This document shows positions 6,804 to 15,209 of a DNA stretch of 64,000 nucleotides, piece after piece. The position numbers and the translations under genes were made by a program. Numbering within the stretch: the stretch's first letter is position 1; each line of letters starts with the position of its first letter. Origin of the DNA: Nonomuraea glycinis (GTDB lineage: Bacteria > Actinomycetota > Actinomycetes > Streptosporangiales > Streptosporangiaceae); the NCBI RefSeq assembly GCF_014646515.1, contig NZ_BMNK01000022.1, positions 1 to 64,000 of the forward strand, read 5' to 3'. The notes below the pieces were generated by a model. The model ran no database searches. It was not told the DNA's origin and saw only the letters and a program-made list of their open reading frames with translations.

Positions 6804-9073
6804 GGTCTAAGGGTACCGGCGAGCCTGACCGCGATGCTGATCGCCGCGGCCGCCACCACGGAGATGCCGACGGCGGTCAGACCGTCGGCCGGATCGCCGG
6901 TACGCAGTGCGAACAGATCCCGGACGAACGGCAGCGCCAGAGCCGCCGCGAACAGCGCGGCCATGGCGCCGACCAGGGCGATCCGCCACCGGTTGAGCGG
7001 CCTGGCGATCAGCACGAGCACCCACCAGGTGGTGAGGAAGAGCGCGAGCACCGCTGAGGTGCGGTCCTGCTCCAGGCTGCCGCTGCGGGCCGCCCCGTAC
7101 GCCAGCAGCACGGCGACGGCGCAGATCACCCCGGCCGGTACGGCCAGCCGGAGCACCCGGGGCACGAACCCGGCGCGGGCCCGGTCCATCGCCGGCGCCA
7201 GCGCCAGGAACAGGGCGGGCAGGCCGATGGTCACCGCGTTCACCAGGGTCGAGTGCCGTGGCGTGAACGGGAACATCATGCCCAGCACGCCGGTCGCCAG
7301 CGACAGCACGATGGCGTAGAAGGTCTTGGTGAGGAACAGGCCGGAGACCCGTTCGATGTTGGTCAGCACCCTGCGGCCCTCGCCGACCAGGTGCGGCAGT
7401 GTGGCGAACCGGTCGTCGAGCAGCACCACCTGCGCGACGGCCTTGGTCGCCGGGCTGCCCGCGCCCATCGCGATGCCCAGGTCGGCGTCCTTCAGCGCGA
7501 GGACGTCGTTGACGCCGTCGCCGGTCATCGCCACGGTGTGGCCGCGCGCCTGGAGCGCGCCGACGAAGCGGCGTTTCTGCTGCGGGGTGACGCGGCCGAA
7601 GACGGTGTGCGAGTCGAGCAGCTCGGCGAGCCGGTCCGGGTCGTCGTCGGGCAGCGTGCGGGCGTCGAGGGCGCGGTCGGCGCCGGGGATCTTCAGGCCG
7701 GTGGCGATGGCCGACACGGCGGCGGTGCTGTCGCCGGAGATGACCTTGACGGTGACGCCCTGCGCGGCGAAGTAGCGCAGCGTCTCCTCGGCGTCGGGTC
7801 TGACCCGCTGTTCGAGCGTGATCAGCGCGGCGGGCGCGCAGTGCTCGGGCGCCGACAGGTCGCTGGTACGGCACAGCGCCAGCACCCGGGCACCGGTGGC
7901 GGACAGCTCGGCGGCCTGGTCGTAGCCGTCGGCGCCGGGGGCCAGCAGGATGTCGGGCGCGCCCAGCAGCCAGGTTCCGTGCGGCCCGAAGTCCGCGCCG
8001 CTCCATTTGCGGGCGGAGGAGAACGGCACGGTGTCGAGCGGCTGCCAGGGCGCGACGGGGTGGCTCGCCCGGATGGCCTTGGCGGTGCCGTTGGGCCGGG
8101 AGTCCGCGGCGGCCAGGGAGGCGAGCGCGTCCTCGACGGGCAGCCCGTCGCGCAGGTGCAGCACCCGGTCCAGCTTCATGCCGCCGGCGGTGAGCGTGCC
8201 GGTCTTGTCCAGGCAGAGGACGTCCACCCTGGCCAGGCCCTCGATCGCGGGGAGCTCCTGGACCAGGCAGCCGCGCCGGCCGAGTCGTACGACGCCGACG
8301 GCGAAGGCGATCGAGGTCATCAGCACCAGCCCCTCGGGGATCATGGTGACGATGCCGGCGACCGCGCCGGTGATGGCGGCGCCGAAGTCGGCCGCGTTGC
8401 GCAGCTGGCTGTAGATGAGCAGGGCGCCGATCGGGATGACCAGCCAGGTGATGTATTTGATGAACCTGGCCACGCCGTCGCGTAACTCCGAATGCGCCAG
8501 GTGGAACCGGCTCGCCTCCTCGGCCAGCCGTACGGCGTAGGCGTCGGCGCCGACGGCGGTGGCCCTGAACGCGCCGGTCCCGGCGACGGCGAAGCTGCCC
8601 GACAGGGCGCGGTCGCCGGGCCGCTTGTGCACCGGGTCGGCCTCGCCGGTCAGCAGCGACTCGTCGATCTCCAGCCCGTCGGACGCGACGACCTCGCCGT
8701 CGACCAGCAGGTGGTCTCCGGGGCCGAGCAGGATGAGGTCGCCGAGCACCACCTGGTGCGGCGGGATCTCCTGGTCCTGGCCATCGCGGCGGACGGTGAC
8801 GGGGCTCTGGCCGACGACGGCCAGCCGGTCGAGGGTGCGCTTGGCGCGCAGCTCCTGGACGACGCCGATCAGCACGTTGGCGACCATGATGAGGCCGAAC
8901 ATGCCGTCCTGCCACGCGCCGAAGATCAGGATGAGCGCCCATAACAGGCCGATGACCAGGTTGAAGAGGGTGAAGACGTTCGCCCGGATGATCGCGCTCA
9001 GCGACCTGCTGGACCGGCGCGGCACGTCGTTGGTCTTAGCCTCCGCGACCTGCGCGGACGTCAGCCCATGCAC
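6800..9073 (-). CDS. P-type cation-transporting ATPase (CtpE-like)
   Basis: ATP-driven cation pump of 757 aa in the cytoplasmic membrane. Actuator-domain TGEADP lies at about 142-147, the M4 ion-site motif IPEGL at about 245-249, the phosphorylated Asp in DKTGTLT at about 289-295, and the hinge TGDGVND near residue 515. About ten membrane segments are predicted, with a hydrophobic C-terminal bundle. The M4 PEGL and the absence of N-terminal metal-binding CXXC domains argue against Cu/Zn/Cd pumps. The sequence around M4 resembles actinobacterial CtpE, which is linked to calcium; the substrate remains inference. ATG at 9073 starts just after an intergenic gap, and the stop overlaps argS. Confidence 0.9.
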   Translation of the reverse strand: MHGLTSAQVAEAKTNDVPRRSSRSLSAIIRANVFTLFNLVIGLLWALILIFGAWQDGMFGLIMVANVLIGVVQELRAKRTLDRLAVVGQSPVTVRRDGQDQEIPPHQVVLGDLILLGPGDHLLVDGEVVASDGLEIDESLLTGEADPVHKRPGDRALSGSFAVAGTGAFRATAVGADAYAVRLAEEASRFHLAHSELRDGVARFIKYITWLVIPIGALLIYSQLRNAADFGAAITGAVAGIVTMIPEGLVLMTSIAFAVGVVRLGRRGCLVQELPAIEGLARVDVLCLDKTGTLTAGGMKLDRVLHLRDGLPVEDALASLAAADSRPNGTAKAIRASHPVAPWQPLDTVPFSSARKWSGADFGPHGTWLLGAPDILLAPGADGYDQAAELSATGARVLALCRTSDLSAPEHCAPAALITLEQRVRPDAEETLRYFAAQGVTVKVISGDSTAAVSAIATGLKIPGADRALDARTLPDDDPDRLAELLDSHTVFGRVTPQQKRRFVGALQARGHTVAMTGDGVNDVLALKDADLGIAMGAGSPATKAVAQVVLLDDRFATLPHLVGEGRRVLTNIERVSGLFLTKTFYAIVLSLATGVLGMMFPFTPRHSTLVNAVTIGLPALFLALAPAMDRARAGFVPRVLRLAVPAGVICAVAVLLAYGAARSGSLEQDRTSAVLALFLTTWWVLVLIARPLNRWRIALVGAMAALFAAALALPFVRDLFALRTGDPADGLTAVGISVVAAAAISIAVRLAGTLRP

Positions 9074-9116
9074 GCATACCCCCCGATGTGCGGACGGGGA
9101 CTCACCCTACCGGGGG

Positions 9117-10127
9117 TCAGCGCGACCTGTGAGGACGTTGGACCCGCTCGCCGATGCCGGCCACGAGGCCGGCCGTCGCCAGGTCGGCCGCGAGCCGGCA
9201 GGCGGCGCTGATGCCCTTGGCCTTGGACGAGCCGTGCGCGATCACCACGGTGCCGTTCAGGCCGAGCAGCACCGCACCGCCATGGGCCTCGGCGTCGAGG
9301 CGGCGGCTGAGCTCGCGCAAGCGGGTGCGCTGCATGAACGCGCCCAGCCGGGCCAGCGGGCTGCCGCCGATGGTCTGCCTGAGCTCGTCGAAGGCGTAGC
9401 GGACCGCGCCTTCCATGGTCTTGAGCGCCACGTTGCCGGTGAAGCCGTCGGTCGTGATCACATCCGCTTTGCCGGTCAGCAGGTCGTAGCCCTCGACGTT
9501 GCCGACGAAGTGCAGGCCGGGCGCGGCCTCGAGCAGCTCGTGCGCCCGCCTGACGACCTTGCTGCCCTTCTCCGCCTCGCTGCCGATGGTGAGCAGGCCG
9601 ACCCTGGGCGCGTCGATGCCGTAGGCCAGCTCGGCGTAGGCGGCGCCCAGGTGCCCGAACTGCACCAGCACCTCGGGCTTGACCTCGGCGTTCGCGCCGG
9701 CGTCCAGGAGCAGGGTGGGGTGCGGCAGGGTGGGCAGGGCGACGGCGATGGCCGGTCGGAGCACGCCCTGCTGGGTCTTGAGCCGTAGTTTGCCGGTGGC
9801 CACGATGCCCGCGGTGGAGCCGGCCGACACCACCGCCGACACGTCGCCGCGGCGCAGCAGGTGGCAGGCGATCGCGATGCTGGAGCGGGGGCGGCGCAGG
9901 CTGGCCAGCGCGCCCTCGTCCATGGCCAGCGCCTCCTCGGCGCGCACGATGGGAATCTCATGGGTGGCGTCCAGCTCGGCGAGCGACTCGTAGAGCACCC
10001 GGGGCGAGCCGACGAGCACCACCCGCAGTCCACGCTCCCGCACGGCGTGCACGGCTCCCGCCACGATCTCGTGGGGCGCGTGGTCGCCGCCCATGGCGTC
10101 GAGCGCGATCGGCCTGCTGTCGGACAA
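9117..10127 (-). CDS. plsX: Phosphate acyltransferase PlsX
   Basis: PlsX converts acyl-ACP and phosphate into acyl-phosphate, the donor for PlsY in phospholipid synthesis. The 336-aa protein starts with the diagnostic ALDAMGGDHAP and has the family blocks SAGSTAG, LLDAGANAEVKPE, NVEGYD and DVITTDGFTGNVALKT. It begins with TTG at 10127, preceded by a GAGGTGA ribosome binding site about 5 nt away; no better start exists downstream before the MGGDHAP block. The usual rpmF/rnc/acpP neighbours are absent, so the gene is isolated here. A 43-bp gap separates it from the ATPase gene downstream on the same strand. Confidence 0.95.
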   Translation of the reverse strand: MSDSRPIALDAMGGDHAPHEIVAGAVHAVRERGLRVVLVGSPRVLYESLAELDATHEIPIVRAEEALAMDEGALASLRRPRSSIAIACHLLRRGDVSAVVSAGSTAGIVATGKLRLKTQQGVLRPAIAVALPTLPHPTLLLDAGANAEVKPEVLVQFGHLGAAYAELAYGIDAPRVGLLTIGSEAEKGSKVVRRAHELLEAAPGLHFVGNVEGYDLLTGKADVITTDGFTGNVALKTMEGAVRYAFDELRQTIGGSPLARLGAFMQRTRLRELSRRLDAEAHGGAVLLGLNGTVVIAHGSSKAKGISAACRLAADLATAGLVAGIGERVQRPHRSR

Positions 10128-10241
10128 ATGGTCACCTCGTACGGCCAGCGATCCGGTTCGTGTCGCGTGGCCGGAGCGCGGTTGTGCCTGATGTCCGCAT
10201 CGTAGGCACGGCCGATCCCAGGTTAACCGGTGGGCGGACCG

Positions 10242-10811
10242 TCAGGCGTCGCCGCTCAGGTTCCAGTCCGAGACGGTGCGGGCCACGATGACCTTGCTGA
10301 ACGTGGCCTGGCCGACGACCCTGATCACCGGCCCGTCGCCGCCCGAGTCGCCGGAGACCTGGCGCTTGGCGAACAGCGCGCCCACCTCGTCGATCACCTG
10401 GGCGTCCGGCGGCACCCGGATGATCATTTTGGCGCAGAACGCGCTGACGGACACCGTGATCTCGCGCCCCGGCAGGACGGCCTGGGACAGGTCCACGACG
10501 AGGGCGCCGAAGGTGGCCGCCAGATGGGTGTGCCGGGAGGCGATCCAGCGCCCGCGCTTGATGACCTTGCTGAAGACGGTGTTGACGGTCTGCTTCTGCA
10601 GGGCGGCCGGGGCGCTCGTGCCGCCGGGCACCTGGGGCAGGTCGTGGGTCAGGGGGACGAGGTCGCCCATGGTCTTGGCCGTGTAGACGGCTTCGAGCCG
10701 ATCGGCGTGCTCGACGGTGGTGAGTCGGCCGGTGGCGTAGGCCTCGCCGAGCAGGGTGGCCGCGTGGTCGCGGTCGGCGTCGGAGGCTCGCAGTACGGGA
10801 TCGTCGGTCAC
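10242..10811 (-). CDS. DUF1707 (SHOCT-like) domain protein
   Basis: Protein of 189 aa if it starts at the GTG at 10811 (VTDDPVLRASDADRD). The N-terminus is a DUF1707 domain: RASDADRDHAATLLGEAYATGRLTTVEHADRL is the family signature. The second half (about 90-189) is a beta-rich domain resembling the cell-wall-active antibiotics response / DUF4097-like fold. Function is unknown; such proteins are thought to sense or respond to envelope stress. A longer start at 10871 exists but would put the operator candidate inside the coding region. A TAGACT-like -10 just upstream of the GTG suggests a nearly leaderless transcript. Confidence 0.8.
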   Translation of the reverse strand: MTDDPVLRASDADRDHAATLLGEAYATGRLTTVEHADRLEAVYTAKTMGDLVPLTHDLPQVPGGTSAPAALQKQTVNTVFSKVIKRGRWIASRHTHLAATFGALVVDLSQAVLPGREITVSVSAFCAKMIIRVPPDAQVIDEVGALFAKRQVSGDSGGDGPVIRVVGQATFSKVIVARTVSDWNLSGDA

Positions 10812-10830
10812 GACGGCCAGTCTAAGACTA

Positions 10831-10847
10831 ATCGCGATATGTCGCGA
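10831..10847 (-). promoter_or_regulatory. TCGCGA-N4-TCGCGA operator candidate
   Basis: Two TCGCGA hexamers (10832-10837, 10842-10847) separated by TATG lie 20 bp upstream of the GTG of the DUF1707 gene, where a -35 box would be. The core ATATCGCGAT recurs before the marR gene at 58276-58285. A dimeric regulator site is inferred; the regulator is unknown. Confidence 0.5.
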
Positions 10848-10993
10848 CTTTTTAGGTAACGAAGCTCCCAAGAAATCTGGAGCTCACACGGAACCGTAGC
10901 CGTGGTGGGCCGCGTCCCGATATAAGAGCCCTAGACGCACGACGGGGGCATGAGGTTTACAGCAGATCGAACAAAAAAGATGGGAACGGCCTA

Positions 10994-12316
10994 GTGATCT
11001 TGAACCAAGCAGGAACGCGGCGCTTCCGGGCATACACGTCCAAGCATCTCGATGACCTCCTGCTGCGAGCTGGACTCGACGATGACCAGCGGCTGAAGGT
11101 GCGCGCCGTCGCGACGGTGCTGCCCTTCCGGACCAACGCCTACGTCGTCGACGAACTCATAGATTGGTCGGCCGCGCCCGACGACCCGATGTACCGCCTG
11201 GTCTTCCCGCAGGAGGACATGCTTCCCGCGGCCGACGTCGCCAGGCTGGCCGACCTTCTGAAGGCCGAGGCGCCCAACGCCGAGATCCAGGCCGAGGCCA
11301 ACCGGGTGCGAGCCCAGCTCAACCCGCACCCCGCCGGCCAGAAGGAGCTCAACGTCCCACGCATCGGCGACGAGCCGGTGCCAGGACTTCAGCACAAATA
11401 TCCAGAGACAGTGCTCATCTTCCCCAAGCAGGGGCAGACCTGTCACGCCTACTGCACCTACTGCTTCCGCTGGGCGCAGTTCGTCGGCGACGCCGATCTG
11501 AAGTTCGCCTCCGACGATGTTGACCAGATGGTGGACTACATCCGCCGGCATCCGGAGGTCACCAGCGTCCTGATCACCGGCGGCGACGCCATGATCATGG
11601 GCGAGTCGGTGATCAGGCGTTACCTGGGGCCGCTGCTCGAGCTGGAGCAGCTGGAGTCCATCAGGATCGGCACCAAGGCGCTGGCCTACTGGCCGCAGCG
11701 CTTCGTCACCGATCCCGACGCGGACGCCACGCTCGGCCTGTTCGAGGAGGTCGTACGGGCGGGCAAGAACCTCGCGTTCATGGCCCACTATTCGCACCCG
11801 CGCGAGCTGGAGTCACCGCTGGTGGAGTCGGCGGTCCGGCGCATTCTCGACAGCGGGGCGACGATCAGGACCCAGGCGCCGCTCATCAGGTCCATCAATG
11901 ACGATCCCGCAGTGTGGTCGGCCATGTGGCGCCGGCAGCACGCGATGGGGATGATCCCCTATTACATGTTCGTCGAGCGCGACACCGGTCCGCAGGACTA
12001 CTTCGCGGTGCCGCTCGCCCGAGCGTACGAGATCTTCAGGGATGCCTACGCGAGTGTGTCCGGGCTCTGCCGGACCGTGCGGGGGCCGTCCATGTCCTCG
12101 ACGCCCGGCAAGGTGTGCGTCGATGGCGTCACCGAGATCGACGGTCAGCGGTATTTCGTGCTCCACCTGATCCAGTCGCGTGATCCCGCGCTGGTGGGGC
12201 GGCCGTTCTTCGCCCACTACGATCCGTCGGCGGTCTGGCTGACGGACCTGCGGCCGGCGTTCGCCGACCGTTTCCCGTTCGAGGCCTCCACCGAGGACGC
12301 CCTCCTGCCGGTCTGA
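10994..12316 (+). CDS. KamA-family radical SAM protein (lysine 2,3-aminomutase-like)
   Basis: 440-aa enzyme with the radical SAM cluster motif CHAYCTYC (Cys150, Cys154, Cys157) that binds [4Fe-4S] and splits S-adenosylmethionine. The overall sequence (TVLIFPKQGQTCHAYCTYCFRWAQF, shown here only for its CX3CX2C core, then ITGGDAMIM, RIGTKAL, TQAPLIRSIND) fits the PLP-dependent aminomutase family. A late Lys in STPGKVCVDG is a candidate PLP Schiff-base residue. The CFRW context differs from classical KamA and from EF-P modifying EpmB, so the substrate is unknown. GTG at 10994 is the start. It stands alone: no efp or lysine-fermentation genes are nearby. A strong hairpin follows the stop. Confidence 0.8.
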   Translation: MILNQAGTRRFRAYTSKHLDDLLLRAGLDDDQRLKVRAVATVLPFRTNAYVVDELIDWSAAPDDPMYRLVFPQEDMLPAADVARLADLLKAEAPNAEIQAEANRVRAQLNPHPAGQKELNVPRIGDEPVPGLQHKYPETVLIFPKQGQTCHAYCTYCFRWAQFVGDADLKFASDDVDQMVDYIRRHPEVTSVLITGGDAMIMGESVIRRYLGPLLELEQLESIRIGTKALAYWPQRFVTDPDADATLGLFEEVVRAGKNLAFMAHYSHPRELESPLVESAVRRILDSGATIRTQAPLIRSINDDPAVWSAMWRRQHAMGMIPYYMFVERDTGPQDYFAVPLARAYEIFRDAYASVSGLCRTVRGPSMSSTPGKVCVDGVTEIDGQRYFVLHLIQSRDPALVGRPFFAHYDPSAVWLTDLRPAFADRFPFEASTEDALLPV

Positions 12317-12350
12317 GCGGTCAAGCGCGTCTACCGCAACCGGAAAATTT

Positions 12351-12407
12351 GCGCCCCCGGCCCGCGACATTTGTTTGTCGACGCTTGTTCACGGGCCGTG
12401 TGGGCGC
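12351..12407 (+). terminator. Nested stem structure downstream of kamA-like gene
   Basis: GCGCCC (12351-12356) pairs with GGGCGC (12402-12407), CGGCCCG (12358-12364) with CGGGCCG (12392-12398), and CGACA (12365-12369) with TGTCG (12376-12380). The structure begins 35 nt after the stop. Probably the transcript end; it could also be a small structured RNA. Confidence 0.5.
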
Positions 12408-12442
12408 CCTTCCATGTCGTGGGAGACGTCCACTGAATAACC

Positions 12443-12463
12443 GAAATAGCCTCCTGCTATTTC
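12443..12463. terminator. AT-rich 8-bp hairpin
   Basis: GAAATAGC (12443-12450) and GCTATTTC (12456-12463) form a perfect 8-bp stem with a 5-nt loop. It sits in the 389-bp gene-free stretch 12317-12705 between the radical SAM gene and the next secreted protein. Apart from these two structures I see nothing coding there. Confidence 0.4.
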
Positions 12464-12705
12464 CCGACTTGTCCTCCCGTTCATTACCCTTACGCCGCTA
12501 CGTAACTTGCCCACAAAGCCCGTGTCACGCTGGCTTTTAGCGGCCGACGCGAGTCTTCCGATGGTGATAGAACTGCGTCAGTAGCTCAGCCGGGACGGCG
12601 CGCTTCGTGTGGTGCCCATAGCGCGTACGCCACGGCATTCGGGGGTTATCGATTCGCATTTCCACTGCATTCGAGCGCGATCGATCACGAGCCGGGAAGG
12701 CAATC

Positions 12706-13653
12706 ATGAAACGTGTAATCAAGACGGCGGTGGCCGTCACATCATTCGGGCTGGCGGCGGCGGCTCTGGCCGCGCCGGTCCACGCCGAGGTCAACGACCA
12801 CGGCGTCAAGCAAGCGCCCAGTGACGACCCCTTCGGCGGCCTGCTCGGCGGGGACGCCGCCGGAGGCGCGGGGAACCTGCTCAGCCAGCTCACGGGTGCG
12901 GGGGTGCTCGGCGGCCTGCTCGGCGGCGCCCTGCCGCTCGGCGGCCAGGTGGACGCGGAGGACCAGACCGAGCACATGGGGAGCCCCAACTCCTACGAGG
13001 ACATCACCCCTCACTCGCGGCCGCGGCCCGAGCTCGGCCCCAAGGTCGCCGGCCTGCCGCTGACCGGTGGGCTGCTGGGCAACCTGCCCGCGCTCGGCGG
13101 TGTGGTGCCCGGCGGTGTGGTGCCCGGCGGCGCCGCCCGCATGGCGGGGCCCGGCGGTGTCAGGCAGGTCCAGAGCTTCCAGGTCAAGGCCGCCGAGGAG
13201 CAGACGCTGCGCGGCGCCTTCGCCTCGGTGGCCGACCTGGTGGAGGGCTCGCTGGGCGGCGCGATGGCCAAGCTGACCAGCGCCAACCTGCTGCCTGACG
13301 CCACCGACACCACCACCAGGACGATGAACGGCGCCACCCAGGGCGCCGGCACCCTGTCGATGGAGAGCTCGGTGGTCGGCCTGGCCGAGGCGGCCAAGAA
13401 CGCGCTGCCCTCGACCCGCAGCGGCGAGCTGGCGCCGGCGATCGGACGGGTGGTGCCGGCCGAGCTGACGCCGCTCGTCGAGACGCTCCCGGCCGCCACG
13501 CAGCTCGCCGTCATCGACGAGATCTCCCCTCTCATCGACGACGCCTCCACGGTCGTCGCCGCCAACGGGACCAAGGCCGCCGGGATCTACGCCGACGCGA
13601 TCACCTCGCTGGGCTGGACCACGGCCGCACTGACCAGTCACGTGGGTCGCTGA
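12706..13653 (+). CDS. Secreted Gly/Ala/Leu-rich protein of unknown function
   Basis: Exported 315-aa protein. ATG at 12706 follows a good ribosome binding site (GGGAAGG). The signal peptide covers about residues 1-27 (cleavage near VHA-EV). The N-terminal third is Gly/Leu-rich with repeated LLGG segments and a tandem GGVVPGGVVPGG motif. The rest (about 160-315) is more regular and helical, with no cysteines and no membrane anchor. Nothing identifies an enzyme. Such small-residue-rich exported proteins are frequent at actinomycete cell surfaces, so a wall or aerial-hypha surface role is possible; that is inference from composition only. Confidence 0.7.
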   Translation: MKRVIKTAVAVTSFGLAAAALAAPVHAEVNDHGVKQAPSDDPFGGLLGGDAAGGAGNLLSQLTGAGVLGGLLGGALPLGGQVDAEDQTEHMGSPNSYEDITPHSRPRPELGPKVAGLPLTGGLLGNLPALGGVVPGGVVPGGAARMAGPGGVRQVQSFQVKAAEEQTLRGAFASVADLVEGSLGGAMAKLTSANLLPDATDTTTRTMNGATQGAGTLSMESSVVGLAEAAKNALPSTRSGELAPAIGRVVPAELTPLVETLPAATQLAVIDEISPLIDDASTVVAANGTKAAGIYADAITSLGWTTAALTSHVGR

Positions 13654-13924
13654 CCCCCTGTCGCACAACGTGCTGAACGCCGGCCGACCGGCGGCGATGC
13701 GGAGGTCCGTGAGCGTCAGAGGTGCCGACGTCTCATGGACCGCCGCACCGCGGCAAGGTGGCGTTCACGCGCGGCGGGTGCCCTTCGACGGCGCGTCTCA
13801 CGCGCCAGGGAACACCGTCGCACCGAACGCGTCCCGCCTTCGAAGCCCCCTGAGATGCCAGGGCGTCGAAGCCTGACGCGTACGGGTCAAGAGCCCTCGC
13901 GCCAGCGAGCGAGCTCACCCTCAA

Positions 13925-14022
13925 GCCGGGCCGCCAAGCCCGGCAGGCTCGTGTGGTGCCGCTCCTTGCAGGGCAGCGGCACCGCCGAGCCCCAGCCGCC
14001 GGCCCAGACAGGGCCGGCGGCT
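13925..14022 (+). ncRNA. Cluster of three perfect hairpins (possible sRNA ending in a terminator)
   Basis: Hairpin A: 13925-13931 with 13938-13944 (7 bp). Hairpin B: 13955-13963 with 13975-13983 (9 bp). Hairpin C: AGCCGCCGGCCC (13994-14005) with 14011-14022 (12 bp, loop AGACA), followed on the plus strand by a pyrimidine-rich CTTCTCT. The spacer 13654-14035 holds no convincing gene. Hairpin C is a good terminator; A and B may be a small RNA or the 3' end of the secreted-protein transcript. Confidence 0.4.
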
Positions 14023-14035
14023 CTTCTCTGTCCCG

Positions 14036-14191
14036 TCATGGCAGCCGAACCCCCGTGCGGCGAGCGATCTGGGCCTGCAGCCGCGCCATCTGCCAGTGCA
14101 GATCGAGCAGCTGCTCAGCCAGCTGCGTCCGCGGGATCTCGGACACGTCCTCGGTGTCCAGGTGGTCGATCGCGGCCGAAAGCTCGCCCAT
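14036..14191 (-). CDS. Small protein, 51 aa, unknown function
   Basis: Short minus-strand frame starting at ATG 14191 (alternative GTG 14203) and ending at TGA 14036. The product begins MGELSAAIDHLDTEDVSE and ends RRTGVRLP. It looks like a soluble helical protein (heptad-like LAEQLLDLHWQMARLQAQIA). Third codon positions are almost all G or C, as in real genes of this genome, which argues against chance. It lies about 150 bp downstream of the Wzt-type ATPase gene on the same strand and could be the last gene of that unit. No family recognised. Confidence 0.5.
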   Translation of the reverse strand: MGELSAAIDHLDTEDVSEIPRTQLAEQLLDLHWQMARLQAQIARRTGVRLP

Positions 14192-14342
14192 CGCGTCCCC
14201 CACTCCATCGCCGTTCCCATGCTCGAACCGACGTTCGAATCCTATCGGACACAGGTTGGCGATGTCAGTCTCTTACGCCACGCATGGCTCAGTTTTCGCA
14301 CACAGCAGCGAATGGAGTGGCGGCGCGCAGGACCGCGGGGGG

Positions 14343-15209
14343 CTAGCCCTTGGTGTAGGCGGCGAGGACCTCTTTGGGGTCGCCGTCCATCTTGATCTTC
14401 CCCTTGTGCAGCCAGATCACCCGGTTGCACGTCTGCTCGATCACCTTCAGGTCGTGGGCGACCAGGAAGACGGTGCCGGCGGACTCGCGGATCTGGCGGA
14501 TGCGCTGCTCGCTCTTCTTGCGGAACTCGCGGTCGCCCGTCGCCAGCGCCTCGTCGATGAGGAGCACGTCGTGGGTCTTGGCCGAGGAGATCGCGAAGCG
14601 CAGGCGGGCGCCCATGCCGGAGGAGTAGGTCGACATCGGCAGCTGGACGAACTCATCGATGCCGGAGAAGTCGACGATCTCCTGGTATTTCTCCCGGACC
14701 TCGGCCGGCGTCATGCCCATCGCGTAACAGCCGAGGACGATGTTGCGCTCGCCGGTGAGCTCGCGCATGAGCGCGGCGTTGACGCCGAGCAGGGAGGGCT
14801 GCCCGTCGGTGTAGACGGCGCCCTCGTGCGGCGGCAGCAGGCCGGCGATGGCGCGCAGCAGCGTGGACTTGCCCGAGCCGTTGCGCCCCACGACGCCGAT
14901 CGCGTCGCCGTGATAGGCCACGAAGGAGACGCCCTTGACGGCGTGCACCTCTTTCATCTGCGGCCTGCCCTGGCGCTTGAGAATGCGCGTGAGGGCGTTG
15001 ACCGCGTTGCCCTTCTCGTTCTCCGACGCCGCGCCGTAGACGCGGTAGACGATGTGCAGGTCGTCGACGATGACGGTCGGCGTACCGGTGGGTGCGTCCA
15101 AGGGGCCCTTCGCCGGAGGCTCCGGGTTGGGATGCACCCTGACGTCCTTGCCGCGGACGGCGGGCTCCTCACCCTTCACCTGTGACAGCTCCTTGGTCAG
15201 TTCAGCCAC
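14343..15209 (-). CDS. Polysaccharide/teichoic-acid exporter ATP-binding subunit (Wzt/TagH type)
   Basis: ABC ATPase of 288 aa from the GTG at 15209, overlapping the permease stop by 8 bp. Walker A GRNGSGKST (about 108-116), the signature YSSGMGARL typical of the glycan-export subfamily (about 195-203), Walker B DVLLIDEALATGD (about 214-226), and an H-loop His in LVAHDL. The N-terminal 40 residues are Pro-rich and low in order. There is no C-terminal carbohydrate-binding domain as in Wzt of O9a systems, so it is closer to TagH. It would energise export of a lipid-linked glycan or teichoic acid through the adjacent permease. No glycosyltransferases lie nearby, so the cargo is unknown. Confidence 0.9.
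   Translation of the reverse strand: MAELTKELSQVKGEEPAVRGKDVRVHPNPEPPAKGPLDAPTGTPTVIVDDLHIVYRVYGAASENEKGNAVNALTRILKRQGRPQMKEVHAVKGVSFVAYHGDAIGVVGRNGSGKSTLLRAIAGLLPPHEGAVYTDGQPSLLGVNAALMRELTGERNIVLGCYAMGMTPAEVREKYQEIVDFSGIDEFVQLPMSTYSSGMGARLRFAISSAKTHDVLLIDEALATGDREFRKKSEQRIRQIRESAGTVFLVAHDLKVIEQTCNRVIWLHKGKIKMDGDPKEVLAAYTKG

Noticed and set aside
5160-7319. 719-codon plus-strand open frame
   Set aside because: Antisense to argS and the start of the P-type ATPase gene region; composition (Val/Gly/Arg/His-rich) is that of a GC-driven shadow frame with no domain.
12571-12605. tRNA-like D-arm sequence (GTAGCTCAGCCGG)
   Set aside because: No anticodon or T arm follows and no cloverleaf can be drawn; coincidence or a short relic at most.
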